A DNA stretch of 64,000 nucleotides from Dermatophagoides farinae (GCF_024713945.1 NC_134682.1:4875001-4939000), one strand, 5' to 3'; shown: positions 21,827-34,929, counted from the first letter of the stretch. Numbers and translations: made by a program. The notes: a model not told the origin generated them from the letters alone.

Positions 21827-21962
21827 TAGACATTTAGTCAGACTTGAAACAAAATAATTTTTAATAATTATAACATAGCTAACAAGCTTTCAATATATAT
21901 ATATTCAATAATTCAATTACAAACATAACTGAATGATTGTTGTTAAAATAACAACCTCAACA
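21827..21962 (-). repeat. 5' LTR of the copia fragment
   Basis: It runs from TGTTGAGGTTGTTATTTTAA at 21962 to just before the primer site. The 3' limit is approximate because no second LTR is available for comparison. It is AT-rich with a TATATATATA stretch near 21894-21905 that could act as the promoter. Confidence 0.65.
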
Positions 21963-22001
21963 GTTTACGTATGCGTCGATTTGAATATTGGCAACAGATT
22001 T
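21963..22001 (+). pseudogene. Duplicated 3' stub of the DRAM-like gene
   Basis: It encodes only LRMRRFEYWQQI and stop, identical to the end of the intact gene at 18354-18392. There is no upstream coding sequence because the copia LTR lies directly before it. It is a by-product of the duplication and not a gene. Confidence 0.8.
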
Positions 22002-23991
22002 GAATTTCTATAATTTCAATTTTTTTTTTTTTGACTACAATTTAGATTCAAAACAACTTGTATCGTTTGATGTGTCATTCATAATAATAATTATCATTTT
22101 TTTTCCCTCAAAATAATGATAATGATGATGGTGATTATGGTGATACAAGGCCCCACACACATGCAAAATTAAAAAAAAAACACATTTGGAACATTTATGA
22201 ATATGCCAAACACACACACACACAAAAAAACATTTGTGCGAGAAGCAAAAAAACATTATGTAATAATAACCAAAAAAAAAACAACAACAATTGATAATGA
22301 TACTTGACAATGACGATGAAAACAGAAAACAAAACAGCAAACAAAAACAAAAAAAAAACATGATGATCATTTATATTACACATGTGTCATTTGTAAATGT
22401 TTTTTTTTGTTTTTGTTGTTGTTGTTGTTGTACGCGTATGTGTGTGGCTATTATTATTACAATTACAATTTATATATATATATTATTATTATTGTTGTAA
22501 TATTTCATATATATATACTTGTATTACCACTGTTTTTTTTGTTTGTTGTTGTTCAAATTGAAAATGTACAAATTTTGTTTTTGTTCATTATATCACACAC
22601 ACATGTACACACATATAAAACATCGGTAAATGACAACCGATAAAAAAAATTTGTGTACAAAACGTTGGTGGCTATAATAATATTGAAATAGAAACACAAA
22701 TTATGCATATATTCGTTTTTCTTTGGTTTTTTTTCAAAAAAAAAAAAAAAAAAAGAGAAACAAATGAATATTTGTAATAATAATGTTACTCATCATCATT
22801 ATCAGAAAAGAAAATTATTGTCATTTATTTATGTATTGTTTACTGATGGACAACGCCCGTTTGAATGAAGAAAAAAAAAATTCATATTTGTCTGTATGTA
22901 TTATAATCGTGGTGGCCATTATTTATTTATTTTTTTTTTCATTATTTTCATGATGATGATGATCATTGTCATTGTCATTAGAGAGAGAGAGAGAGAGAGA
23001 GTGTGTGATCAATGGAGAATGGAAAACAAGAAAAATGTTTACATGTGTACGATGTTTGTTTTTGTTTCATTTCATTTCATTTTTTTTCTCTCAATATTTT
23101 CCTTATAGTTGACAGAATTTATGAATGTATTTTTTTTTATTACAATGTATCTATATTGCGCGTGATCAGATAATAATAATTAGTTATATCAGTTTGTTTG
23201 TTCGAATGTATATTTTTTTTTTTTTTTGGTTTACGATTTGTTTAAGTTTACGAATTTTGAATCTCTCTCATGATCATTATTCTTTATTTATTTTCATTGT
23301 TTTTGTTTTTGTTTTTTTTTTGTTCCGTTGAACAAACATTGGCAAAACAAATTGAAAATCATTTTTCATTCAAATTATATTGAATAGAACAAATTTTTAC
23401 GTTTCATTGTTGGAAATGAGAAGAAATGATTTCATCAGAAAAATGAAATAATAAAAATGATTGTCAATCATTAATCATCACTTTAGAAATTTTCAGAATC
23501 AACTATTACTCTACTGTCTGTGTGTTTTCAGATACACCAATTTTTTTTTAATAATAATGATTGCCAGTAGCAGATGTTGAAAATTTGAAATTGATATAGT
23601 TTCCATTATTTTGGTTTTTGTTACACATTGCACATTACAACCTGTTGCTACCATGTACCATTGTTTTTTGGATAGCAAAAAGAAAAATATTCAATTTTAT
23701 AACATCATCATCATGAAATTTGTGGATGATTCCTAGATGATGATAATGGTGACAAATAATAATTCATTCTCAAACACACAGACACATACACACACACAAC
23801 AAGACATTAGTTGTTTTTTGTGTATTAAAAACATGATGATAATGATGAACAATAATCGTTAGAAAAAAAGTGAGAAAAAATTAAGATTCTCTCTCTGTGT
23901 GTGTGTGTGTTATAAAAATGAATTTTAAAAAATCGTGGATATTCCATCATCATCATCATCATCATAAATAATCATTGTGTTATCAAAAAAA
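21963..23991 (+). repeat. Direct duplication, copy B (2.03 kb)
   Basis: Second copy of 18352-20391. It starts with the last twelve codons and stop of the DRAM-like gene (a non-functional 3' stub) immediately after the copia LTR end, and finishes at TATCAAAAAAAA, after which unique sequence begins. Copy B has shorter homopolymers and dinucleotide tracts through most of its length. Confidence 0.9.
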
Positions 23992-24192
23992 AGAAAGACC
24001 CACACAGGATCTCGTATTAACAGAAATCATGATCCGTATCTGTGTGTGTTTTCAAAATCAAATCAAATCATAATAGTCACATACATGAACGAACTATGAA
24101 AATAATTTCTGGTTTAACTGAAAAATTTCAAATACAACAACAACAACAACAACAAAAAACAACAACGACAATCATCATCATTCGGTAACTTG

Positions 24193-24226
24193 GTTGGTTG
24201 GTCGGTCGGTCGGTCGGTCTGTCGGT
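24193..24226 (+). repeat. (GGTC)n tetranucleotide repeat
   Basis: GGTT units grade into GGTC units, with one changed unit near the end. It is unusually GC-rich for this region. Confidence 0.8.
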
Positions 24227-24679
24227 TTTTTTCCTAGTTGTCAATATCGGTCCAATGATTTTTTTTCTTCTTCATTCGTTCATTTTATTTATAACCACCT
24301 TGTTGATCCATCGAAATGTCTCTTTGTTTTTTTTTTAAATTTTTCGTTGACACCATACAATATGTTGGCTGGTGGCCCCTTTTTTATTACATAGATCAAG
24401 TGCAACCAAAAAAAAAATGAATTAAATGATCCATGACTTTATATTCCGAATATAATAAGATCAGTGCTCAGTATTATCATCATCATCATAATCAATTGGT
24501 TTATCACTTGATAACACTTGTGTATGTTTGTTGAATTGAAATCTTGCCAGATCATCATAAATTGAACTTGTCATTGAATGTTACCCATGTTTCATCGATG
24601 AATTTATTTCGAAAAAAAAAATTTCAAAATGCACACCCAAACAAACACCCACCCACTCCTGGACATTAAACAAATAAAC

Positions 24680-24706
24680 GATGATGATGATGATGATGAT
24701 GATGAT
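24680..24706 (+). repeat. (GAT)n microsatellite
   Basis: Nine uninterrupted GAT units. GAT/CAT trinucleotides are the commonest simple repeat across the non-coding parts of this window. Confidence 0.8.
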
Positions 24707-25645
24707 AATGACCGGATTTAATATTTGGATTTTGTTTTATTTTTCTGTTTGTTAATTCTAAACATGTAAATATTCATCTGTGAATGACCGAAGAATAAAT
24801 TACTTTGTTTTATGTGTGTATGTGTGTGTGTGTGTGGTAAAATTTTCTAATTTGAATGGACATTGTCATTATCGTCATCATCAAATTAACATAATGTGTG
24901 GACAAAAAAAAATGTGTGGATAAAATAATGTAAAATAATTATCAGACATTATTTCACAATTGAAAATTATCTCAAATGTTGAATAAACCGGCCAACAAAC
25001 AACAAGATTGCCAAAAAAAATCCATTTTGTTTCGTTTTACGTTTATGTAATTATTATTTCATTTTATTTTATTATTTTTTTTTCATTTCTTGAATATTTA
25101 AATTTCAAATTTTTAAATTCTTTTCTTTCAACTTTTTTCTCTATTTTCATGTTTTACGGCCAAATATTGGTGACATTGTTGTTGTTGTTGTTGATGATGA
25201 TGATGATGACAAAAATAATCATCATCAGGATACAACAAATGGTTTTTTAGAGAGAGAGAGAGAGAGAGAGGAATATAACATTGTTGATGACAATGACAAT
25301 AAATGATCAACAACAACGACAACGACTACGACAACAACCATTGATGATGATGATCATCATTATATCCATTATAATTATCATCATCATCATCATCACACAC
25401 ATACTTGAATACAAGTGAAAAAAAATACCTAATTCTACCTTTATGGAAATGATGATGATGATGATCATTGTGGCCATAAAAAAAATAGTTATGAACTGCA
25501 AGAAAAAAAAGCAAACGAATCGTAACGAATAATGACAACTTGATAATTGAAAAAAAAATGAAAAAATAAAAATTTCTACCTACCCATTGTATCGTCGTTG
25601 TAATTTTTTTCGGTCATCACCAAACAAACAACCGGATCAGATATA

Positions 25646-25668
25646 GTGTGTGTGTGTGTGTGTGTGTG
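25646..25668 (+). repeat. (GT)n microsatellite
   Basis: About eleven GT units without interruption. Confidence 0.8.
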
Positions 25669-26987
25669 ACATTGCACAGTAGCAGTGTCACACATACAAA
25701 TATCCGCATTTTGATGGTGTAATAATTTTTGAAATTGAGAAAGCCGGTAGGTCGGTCATTCGTTTTTTTTCACAGCTGAAAAAAAATTGATAACAATATC
25801 TATGAACGAGGCAAGAAACTACGCATACAAAAAAAACGATAATTATCAACTTAGCCATAGGAATGATTTTATTGAATTTCTCCATTTGAATTGAATTGAA
25901 TTTTCGTTTCTTTTCTTCTCGATTGATTGAAATGTGAATTGTTTTCTTCTCTTTTGTTTTGGTGTATGGTGGTGGTCATGCTTTGTTGAATGATAATGTT
26001 TTTTGCTACATTTCTTTTGATGATGGTCATCTTTTCATATTTTTGCTACAACCACGAAACAAAAAAAAATGGCTACATTGGTGATGATGATGATTATAGA
26101 AATTCTGTCCATATCGTCGAAAGTTTTTTTTCAATTGTTCCAGACAACTCTTTTTTTCTTTTTATTTCTTTCTACCTGCTGAGTTTTCTTTTTTTTTTTT
26201 TTGCTACATAATTTGTAGCGAAAATATTTCAGATTGAAGAAATTCATATTCAATATTTGATGGTGGTCATTTGGAATTTTTTTTTCTCTCTCTCTCTCTT
26301 TCTCTCTTTCGTAATAATAATATTCTCATTCCCATCGACCAAATCATGGTAATCATACATCATTTACCTACAACAATGTTGTTCGATAACCATATGTGTG
26401 TGTTCAACGACATTGCCATCATCATCATCATCAAGACAATGGTGATTATTATGATTATGGCTAGCCGAAATATGCAAACAAACAAATGAAATGAACAAAA
26501 AAAAATTTAAATCAATTTTTTTTTCATTTTCATAATTGATTGTTCATGTTTTCCCAAAAAAAAAACATTTGTTTTCGTCTCATCATGAAAGAAGAAAAAA
26601 AAGGATTATGGTGAGAAAAAAATATTCCAAAAAAAAGTTGTTTCCAAAAAAGATTCCAATACTATCATTTTATTCAGTATAAAAAAAATGAAAATTTCAA
26701 CCTCATTATGTAAACGCCTGATCAGCAATTATTATTAGTCCACCAATCAATCTGTCAAAATGTGTTTGCCACAACTGTCATCACCAATAATAATGATGAT
26801 GATGGTGATGATGATAATTTGTATATTTGGTCACACATTTATTTGATAAATGTTTCTTCATTTTTTGCTTTGTTTGTTCCATCAATCTATAACTGCCTGT
26901 TCTGTCTATATTTTTGGCTGCTATTGTCAAAATAATTTCATCATGTGTTGCATAGTGAGAAAAAAAGAAACGTTTAGAACACAAACA

Positions 26988-27023
26988 CACACACACACAT
27001 GTCATGTCATCATGTGTGTGTGT
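26988..27023. repeat. Inverted CA/TG repeat with 8-nt loop
   Basis: CACACACACACATG on the left is matched by CATGTGTGTGTGTG on the right, a perfect 14-bp stem around a spacer of about eight bases. It could extrude as a hairpin. Confidence 0.6.
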
Positions 27024-30000
27024 GATTTGCATATCCAATTTTTATTTTCTGGCATCATTATTCAATCCAAAAAAAAATGATAAAATGGATCAACTGAAAC
27101 AAAACGAGAAAAAAAATACATAGAGTGAGAGGGAAACCTGACAGATAAAAAACAAACCTAAATGTGTGATGTGTTTGTGATGGAAGGACTGATTGAATCC
27201 TGGTAGGGTAAAATGAATGAATGAATGAATGGATGAATGATTTGAGGGAAAATTGAAATTTCTCGTTTTTTTTTTGTATTTTGAATATATTTGAAATGAA
27301 TGGAAACCCTATCAATTTTATGATGATTTTCTGATGATGAATATGATCAAATTTCATTGAATCCATAGAAAATTATCATTTTATCCATTCTAAATCCAAT
27401 TTTAAACAAACAAACAAACAAAACAGCGAACAAAAAACTGGATAATTCAAAGTTTCAAATGTTTTTGTTTATGAAACCTGAGGCCATAGAATGCAGAACA
27501 CCATGATTATTAAGGGGCACAGGAAACGAGAACTTTTTTTCTTTAAATGTTTTTTTTCTAATGATCACTGGGTATAATTTTCAAAATGACAATTTTTTTT
27601 TGCCATTTTCTTCGCTGAGTTGCATTATTTCCAAGCTCCAATGATAATGATGATGCCGACAATTTTCTCATGTTTTTTCTTATCACTCGTGTTCTTTTTT
27701 GTTGTTGTTGTTGTTAAGGTCAATTATCCTGGTAATTTCTTTTTTTGCTGTTTTTATTTTTTTTCACAAAAAAAAACCAGAAACCGGATCGTGTTTTCAA
27801 CAATTCGGTAGTGAAAAAAAATGCATAATATGAATCCATAATGGTTTCAGACAAAAAAAAACGTACACCCGATATGAAAAGAAGAAGAGGGAAAGAGAGA
27901 GATTAATTCATAAATATTTCACCAAAGTGGGTGTGTGTGAGTGTTTTTTTTATATTTTATTTCAATTATAACGCCGTTAGTAACCAACTTTTATTTCTGT
28001 TTTGAGTCAAGTTCAAATATTTTAACCAAGATGACTGTGATATCTGTTTTTTTCAAGATTTGAATGTAAATCGATTTTTTTGCTCGTTCAATAAGAGTGA
28101 AAATGTACAACAAAAAAAATAAACAATTTGAACAAAACACTCTAAATTTATCAAAAGTTGTTGACAAGTTGTTTTTTATATTTCATATGTGTATAATAAT
28201 AATTATATGATGATGATAACTAACTACATTATCATCATCATCATCATCATCAATTTACAGGTAGTAAAAATTGTTGCATTTATGGCCCACCACCATGATG
28301 CTGATCCATGATATAATAAGTATATATTCAAAAAAAAAATATGAAAAATGAATAAAAAAAACAGATCATGATGATGAATATGTGCTTATAATTATATGGA
28401 CAGCAACAGTAATATTCACCAATCATGTGCAACTGGTCATCTTGATGATAATGATATTAACGCCCAGATTTTTTTTTTCGTTCTGTTCTTTGTCTATGAT
28501 TTTCTCATCAACACTGAATTTTAAATCAACTCGTCGCTGTTTCCGATGTAGATTGACCGGGATAAATTGTTTTTTGTTATTGTTAAATGTTGGTGGTTGA
28601 CCAGAAACTTTATAAATAAATTGTATGGATCAAAGTGATGAAAAAAAATTGATTACGATTGTTTTTAATAGAATTTTAATTTCGTTTCTTTCTCCTTTCA
28701 ATCGAATCATCGATGGATCATTGTTGTTCAAAATCATTGAACCATTGAAACTGTTTGTTTTTCAGTGAGGAAAAAAAGTGTCGAAAAAAAATCCACTTGA
28801 ATGGCCAAACACACACATTATCAAAGTTTTTTTTTCATAAATGGACTGATTCTCAGAAAAAAGGATTGATTCAATCTATTATGTTACAAAAACAAAAATC
28901 TGCACGTGACATGTGTATTTATTATTCCTGATGAAAATGAATTGTTCTGTCCACTTGAACCACCCACAAACGCGCACACACACACACACACACACACGTG
29001 ACTTGTTTGAACTTTTTTTCTCGGTAAAACAAAGAAAATATCCGGTTCTCTCAGAGATGCACCCTTTTTAATAGTTTGAATTGGAAAAAAAACAAAACAA
29101 ATACTGCAGGAATGTCAAAGGAATACATCTGCTACACACAGAGTAGATTGTATTTGCTACAATTTTTGAAAAACTTTGTTTGATCGATTAAGGTCTCATG
29201 TGGGTTAATTTTTTTTTTTGTCAATTGTAACTAGCCGCCATCGTTTGTTTATCCGGGTAATAGTCATCATTGTAATGAAATGGATAGGAATTTGATTCGA
29301 GAGGAAAAAAACATTCCATTGATGATAAACAATGAATGAGTGAATGAATGAAATTTTTTGTTGTTGTTGTAATTTGCATAAATTTTAATTAATTTTTTCC
29401 ACGGCACACTCGTTATCATTATTATTCAGGAAAGAGAGAGAATGATGATTTTATTTTACTGAAACATTTAAAATTGAAAAAATAGAATCGTCCACTCGTA
29501 TTTATACAATGGAAAAAAATTTTTGTTCCACATAATCTTTATTGGTCTATCGGGGACCAATTGCTACACTATTTGTAACATTTTTTTTCCACAAACATTT
29601 CCATTTTATTTTCAAGCCACAATAACAACAACACCAACAACAACAACAACAACATTGGAATAATATCTCGAAATTTGCATTCAAAAAACATTTAAAACAC
29701 ACACACACACAAGTATTTTATCCGAAGAAAATGATTAGCTATTAACCATCATCATCATTATTATTATTATTATTATGGCCAAATATATAAACCAATCGGG
29801 TGCAATTAAGGAATTTGTTCAATGTTACTCGCGCACACACACACATAGCGATAGAGACAGCGTTTTTCTTTGCGTTGTTCCAATGGTGAATATTCTGGTT
29901 ATGTATAAAACCCATAATAATAATAATAATAATAATAAGTAATGGGCCTATTCTTAATCTTTTGCATTCATAATATAATTCTTGAACAAGAACAAGATAA

Positions 30001-32761
30001 TAACTTCGAGGCATCTATTAAAATGAATTTATTTTTTTTTCTTATTTCATATTCCATCCATAATAAATAAAAATGGCTTAAAATAAAATCGATAATAATG
30101 GCAATTATTATCATCTGTTGGAAAACTTTGTCTGATGATGATGTTTTTCGTTTATCTTTCTTGTTTGTTTGTAAATAAATGGGCGCCATCGCACACGATA
30201 TTCAATTCAATAAAATTGAATAAAATCCAATACAAAATACAATGAATGAATGAATGATCATCTAATCTTTTTTTTTCTTTCGTTGCAAAACGATAAAATG
30301 GTTCCAAACAAAAAAAAATAATCATATCTCCTGGTGGATACATTTTATTACAAATTTTTATCATCATCATCATCATTATTGTTATTATTATCATCAGGAG
30401 ACACACATGGCGGCATCGTTCGAGAAAATTTTTTCAGTTATCTGAATTTTTTACATTGAAATTTCCAGAAAAAATTTAAAATTTTTCCATAATTAGAAAC
30501 ATTAATTTTTTTAAATAGAAAAAAATGTTTATGGTTTTTTTTTCAAAAAACAAAAAAGAATTTCACATGACCTCACGTGACCTAACCTTTCGACCTGAAA
30601 TGAGATTGAATGATAAATTATTATTGTGTTTATCACTTGTAACCTTTTTCTTCCCAATTGCTAATAACCGAATTTGATTTTTTTTGTCCTTTACGTCATT
30701 GTTTTCACATTATATTTTGAGTAGATCTATGGTGTCTGTATATGATAGATTTGATTAGATCACGCTCGTGATTATTTTACTACGATTTTCAAAACAAAAA
30801 AAAAAACAGAATGAAACGTTGTTGTTGTCATTGTCAGTGTTATTGTGGATGATGATGATGATGATACTCGAGAGCTGTCATCGACAAATCACACACACAA
30901 ACACACACATCAACCAGAAAAGAAACCAAAGGAACAATTAGCGTGAATTTTTTCTCGAATTCAAAAAGAAACAAAATGTCATTATAATACAAACAACAAG
31001 ATTTGTTTGTTGTTGTTGTTGTTGTTGATTTGGATTTTTGCAAGTTTTTTTTTTGAAGAAAATTATTATTAATTAATTATCTTTGGAAATGTCGTCGATG
31101 ATGAACAATGGAAAGAAACCTTGAATTGTTATATAACAAAATAACGATGACGAGAAGATGAAGAGTGAGGGCGAAAGAAACAATGATCAAAAGCAAAGTA
31201 AAAGACGATTGTTTTAAATTATTATTATTATTATTGTATAATTGTAATTACTAAGCTGTCATCATAAATTAGTCAACAAGACAAGAAAAAAAAACAGAAA
31301 TGAGATGGTGGAAAAACATTTTTTGTTAGTAGCGGCAGCGGCGGTCAAAAAAAAAAAAAAATAAAATAAATTCAAACTGCAAATGTTGAAGGATTTCCAC
31401 TTGAGCTATTTTCTTTTCATATAGATATATATTGTTTATAGAGAAAAACACATTGTATCAAATGAAAATGAGTCGACAATTAAGTTTGATTATTACTGTG
31501 GCAGAAAAAAAAGTCGATTTGATTCATGAAAAGAGAAATATTCTTTTCATTTTCTCTCTCTCTCTCTCTCTAGGATATGTCAAGTGTCAGTCATTTTTGT
31601 TTGGATATTTTTTTCATTTGATTCTAGAATCTAGTTTTTTTTTTCATTTACAAAATTGATGATTTGATTTGTTTTTTGTTTTTGTTGTGTGTGTGTGTGT
31701 GTGTTGTGCAATTTATAAATATGGCAAAGAGAAAAAAAAACACTGTAATTGATCAATTAAAAACCATTGTCCATTTTGGTTGAATATTCTGGTCGAAAAC
31801 GAGAAAAAAAATTGATGGTTGGTCAATTAACCACGAAGAGAAAAATTTTGTTGTTGTTGTCCATCAGTAGTTTCAGTAAATGGTTCCAAGCAAAAAAAAA
31901 AACAATGACTTGTCATTTGAAATTTGACCAATCTATTCACAACTGCTAGTACTGGATACATTTATTTATTTTATAAATATAAACAAACAGAAAAAAACAG
32001 CAAAAAAAACAATGGTTTTTCATTTTATCCTTGATTATCATGATAATCATCATATCATGTTGTCATCATCAAAAAAAAAACTCTCATACAAACAAAGTTG
32101 ATTTATTAGTCAAATAAAGCAAAAAAAAAAAATGAAACATTTTGACATTGATAAAGACCTAGTAGCCAAGTAGTACAGTGATCATCAAAATAATTTATTG
32201 TCAAACAAGAAAAAAAGTGCTGGGGGAGGAGAGAGATAAATAAAAATGTTTCATCACAAACAACAAAACAGGAGTGGTGTTTTTATGTTGAGTTTATTTT
32301 GAATCATCTCAGCCTAAATAGTCGGGTAATATGATGATGGACAAATTATCGAAATTAACTTTTTTTTTCTCTCTTATGTCAACGAATGGATGAATAAATG
32401 GTCAAAAAAAAAAAAAATGATTGGGCCACTTATTATTACACTATCCTCATCTTGAAAACTATACTTATCATCATTATTTGTGATTTCGTTGTTGTTAGGA
32501 CATTGCCAAAAAATAAAATAAAAAATGATAAATGTCAATGTAAATGTTTGAAAAAATTGTCATTTTTTTCGGGTTCGGTTGTTGTTGTTTTGGATAGTCA
32601 GAATGTGGATGAAATATTTTTTTTTTTTTTTTTTGATTTTCAACGCAAAAAATTGAGAATTTAAGAATTTTATTCTCTATTAAATGGTTTAAATAAATGC
32701 TTTTTTAATGGATAAATAAATTTTGCCATTTAATTGAATTTGAATCGATTGATGATGGTAT

Positions 32762-33530
32762 TTATTGTCCATAATAATGTTCCTTATCATTATCGCTTTT
32801 ATCGTTATAATGGACATCTTGTTTTTCATGACCATAACCATTGCCACCACCATTTTCATTATGGTGACCATAACCATAATCGTCATCGTGATGTTTTTTA
32901 GCCACAATTGTTTCAATTTCTTCATTTACAGGCTCAATTTTTTGTATAATTTTGCGATATGGTCGAATTGTTTCATAAATATTCTGATATACTGGCTTAT
33001 CCACATAATGTGTCAAGTAATGTGGTTCATCTATGATAATGAAATTTATGGCTAATTGAAATTGGCATTTATAAATTAAAGTTGACGAACCTTTTGAATG
33101 TGATATTTTATTTGTACCATGTTTTGATCCACTATGATGTTGATCGACCATTAAATGTGATGATTTTGATTCGAAATTCATATGTATTGGTACGGCATGC
33201 GCTTCCACTGTGTGTGTGTGTGTGTGTGTACAGAGAAAAATAAGCAAATAGGTAAATACAAAAGTGGTTGAAATTTGTCATGTTTTACATACCTTCAACG
33301 TGAATTGGATGTAAATCATGATGTGATTTTGAATGATAATATCGGATATGATGTTTAGACTTGACCGGTAAATGTATCGAATAATGATTATGATGATATT
33401 TATTATCAGCCGCTGTTTTGTTGATGGCCATCATCAATGTCAATAAACCGATAAGAATTAAAAACTGTAAAGTGTGTGAGAAGTAGTGAATTCACAAAAT
33501 ATTTAAAAGTTTGAAACTTACTTTGATCAT
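32762..33530 (-). CDS. DFP2-like secreted protein, four exons
   Basis: Exons at 33522-33530, 33293-33464, 33091-33207 and 32762-33030 give 188 residues. Exon 1 is only ATG ATC AAA. Exon 2 completes the signal peptide (FLILIGLLTLMMAINKTAA) and a His/Tyr-rich part (HLPVKSKHHIRYYHSK). Exon 3 holds VEAHAVPIHMNFESKSSHLMVDQHH. Exon 4 starts DEPHYLTHYVDKPVYQ and holds RPYRKIIQKIEPVNEEIETIVAKK, then a Gly/His/Tyr tail. This matches residues 197-289 of the protein encoded at 3709. Introns are in phase 0, 1, 1. The last intron (33031-33090) is 60 bp with no in-frame stop and a weak donor (GTTCGT), so retention would add 20 residues. Proposed role: secreted cuticle or matrix protein; function unknown. 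Confidence 0.75.
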
Positions 33531-33605
33531 TGTTGCTGTTGATGAAAAAAATGTTTTTTTGCCGATTGATTGTCGGATGTTTTTAATTGAATCATTTCGA
33601 ATCAG

Positions 33606-33613
33606 TTTATATA
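33606..33613 (-). promoter_or_regulatory. TATA box of the 32762 gene
   Basis: TATATAAA on the minus strand lies about 80 bp upstream of the ATG at 33530. Confidence 0.5.
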
Positions 33614-34017
33614 AGGGTGAAAATTTCACAAAAAGTTGACAATTTCTCTTTTTTTTGTATTGTGAAATTTAAATTTGTGGCGACAATCGGTGAAATGATA
33701 TGAAATCATTATCGTTATTCGGAAAATGATAATTAAAATTTTTTCCAAAAAGAAAAACATTTTTTTTCAGTGCGTGAAAAATAATTTTTTTTATTTGTAT
33801 TCCAAATTTTCATCAATCAGATAGTGTGTGTGTGTGTGTGTGTTTGTTTATGTGTGTATGCGTGATTGGTACTAATTGGTATTTGGGTGTACGCGGATGT
33901 CTTGTCAATTCATTCGATCAATCCAAAGAGAGAAGAAATCTGGAAATTCTAAACATTTCATTGTCATGTATGAATGTGTGGATGTGTAAATATTTGCATT
34001 CAAAATGCTGAAATATT
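33614..34017. other. Spacer between DFP2-like paralogues
   Basis: AT-rich spacer with a GT tract at about 33823-33842. No gene is seen. It contains the 3' side of the downstream paralogue. Confidence 0.45.
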
Positions 34018-34824
34018 TTAACGGCCAATACCGCCGCCACCACCACCGCCAAAACTGCCACCACCGCCAAAACCACCACTGCCGCCGCCGCCACCACCAC
34101 CACCACCGCCACCACTTCCGCTGCTACCACCACCACCACCACCACCGCTACTGCCATGATATCCATAATGATGACCATAATGATGTTCATCTTCATGGTA
34201 ATCATGATGTTTTTTTGCAACCAAAGTTTCAATTTCTTCATGTACGGGCTCGATTTTCTGTGTAATTTTCCGGTATGGTGTAATGATTTCATTTACTTCC
34301 TGATAAACCGGTTTTTTCACGTAATGTTTCAGATAATGTGGTTCATCTATTGATCGATTTAATTCAAAAAAAAATTAGCTAATCTGAATGATCCATTGAT
34401 CAACTGACCTTCAGAATGTGATACTTTATGTGATCCACCAGCATTTTCATGATGTTGATCAACGGAAAGATGTGATGATTTTGATTTGAATGTCATATGT
34501 ATCGGTACAGCATGTGCTTCGACTGAATGAATGATTTGGTAAAAGAATATTAATATCGATTATTGGTAATATTTAGGAAAAATTTTATGTATTACCTTCG
34601 ACATGTATTGGATGTATTTGATGATGCCCATGCACGTGGTAATATTTTACATGATGTTTGGAATGGACAGGTAAATGTACCGAATGATGATGATAATGGT
34701 GGCCATAATGTGAACCATAGGCCATGATGGCTAAACTAGCCAAAATTAGTAACTGTTGATGGAAAAAAATGAATCAAAAATTAACAATAGTTAACCACGG
34801 TATTTGTAGACATACTCTGAACAT
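34018..34824 (-). CDS. DFP2-like secreted protein with poly-Gly tail
   Basis: Exons at 34816-34824, 34596-34752, 34409-34522 and 34018-34346 give 202 residues with the same intron positions and phases (0, 1, 1) as the gene at 32762, so the two are tandem duplicates. Exon 1 is ATG TTC AGA. Exon 2 gives the signal peptide (LLILASLAIMAYG) and HHYHHHSVHLPVHSKHHVKYYH. Exon 3 has VEAHAVPIHMTFKSKSSHLSVDQHH. Exon 4 has DEPHYLKHYVKKPVYQEVNEI, PYRKITQKIEPVHEEIETLVAKKHH, then a tail of about 48 residues that is almost all glycine with scattered Ser and Phe. Gly-rich tails are common in arthropod cuticle and silk-like proteins. The last intron here has an ordinary donor (GTCAGT), which supports splicing at the same position in the sister gene. 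Confidence 0.78.
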
Positions 34825-34921
34825 TTGATTTTCGAAAATCAGAAATTGGAATCAATTCGTTGAAACAATGTTGAATCGATGAATGGCTGTGAATGATTTC
34901 GATTCAATCAATCGATCGGTC

Positions 34922-34929
34922 ATTTTATA
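34922..34929 (-). promoter_or_regulatory. TATA box of the 34018 gene
   Basis: TATAAAAT on the minus strand lies about 100 bp upstream of the ATG at 34824, as in the sister gene. Confidence 0.45.

Larger units (their letters stand above)
20392..21962 (-). mobile_element. 5' fragment of a Ty1/copia LTR retrotransposon
   Basis: On the minus strand the element begins at 21962 with TGTTGAGG, the usual copia-type LTR terminus. It has an LTR of roughly 135 bp, a primer binding site, a short leader, gag and protease, and then stops abruptly at 20392 against copy A. No second LTR and no pol remainder are present. The outer LTR end abuts GTTTACG, inside the last exon of the duplicated gene end, so the copy B side is a genuine insertion boundary. 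The 3' side is a rearrangement breakpoint. Confidence 0.8.
23992..32761. other. Gene-free, repeat-rich region
   Basis: No gene is supportable over 8.8 kb. Open frames are poly-Ile, Met, Phe or His translations of simple repeats. It holds a GGTC run (24193-24226), GAT run (24680-24706), GT runs (24812-24837, 25646-25668), GA run (25249-25271), an inverted CA/TG repeat (26988-27023) and GAAT repeats (27214-27239). It could be intergenic or part of a large intron of a gene outside the window. Small exons cannot be excluded by eye. Confidence 0.5.
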
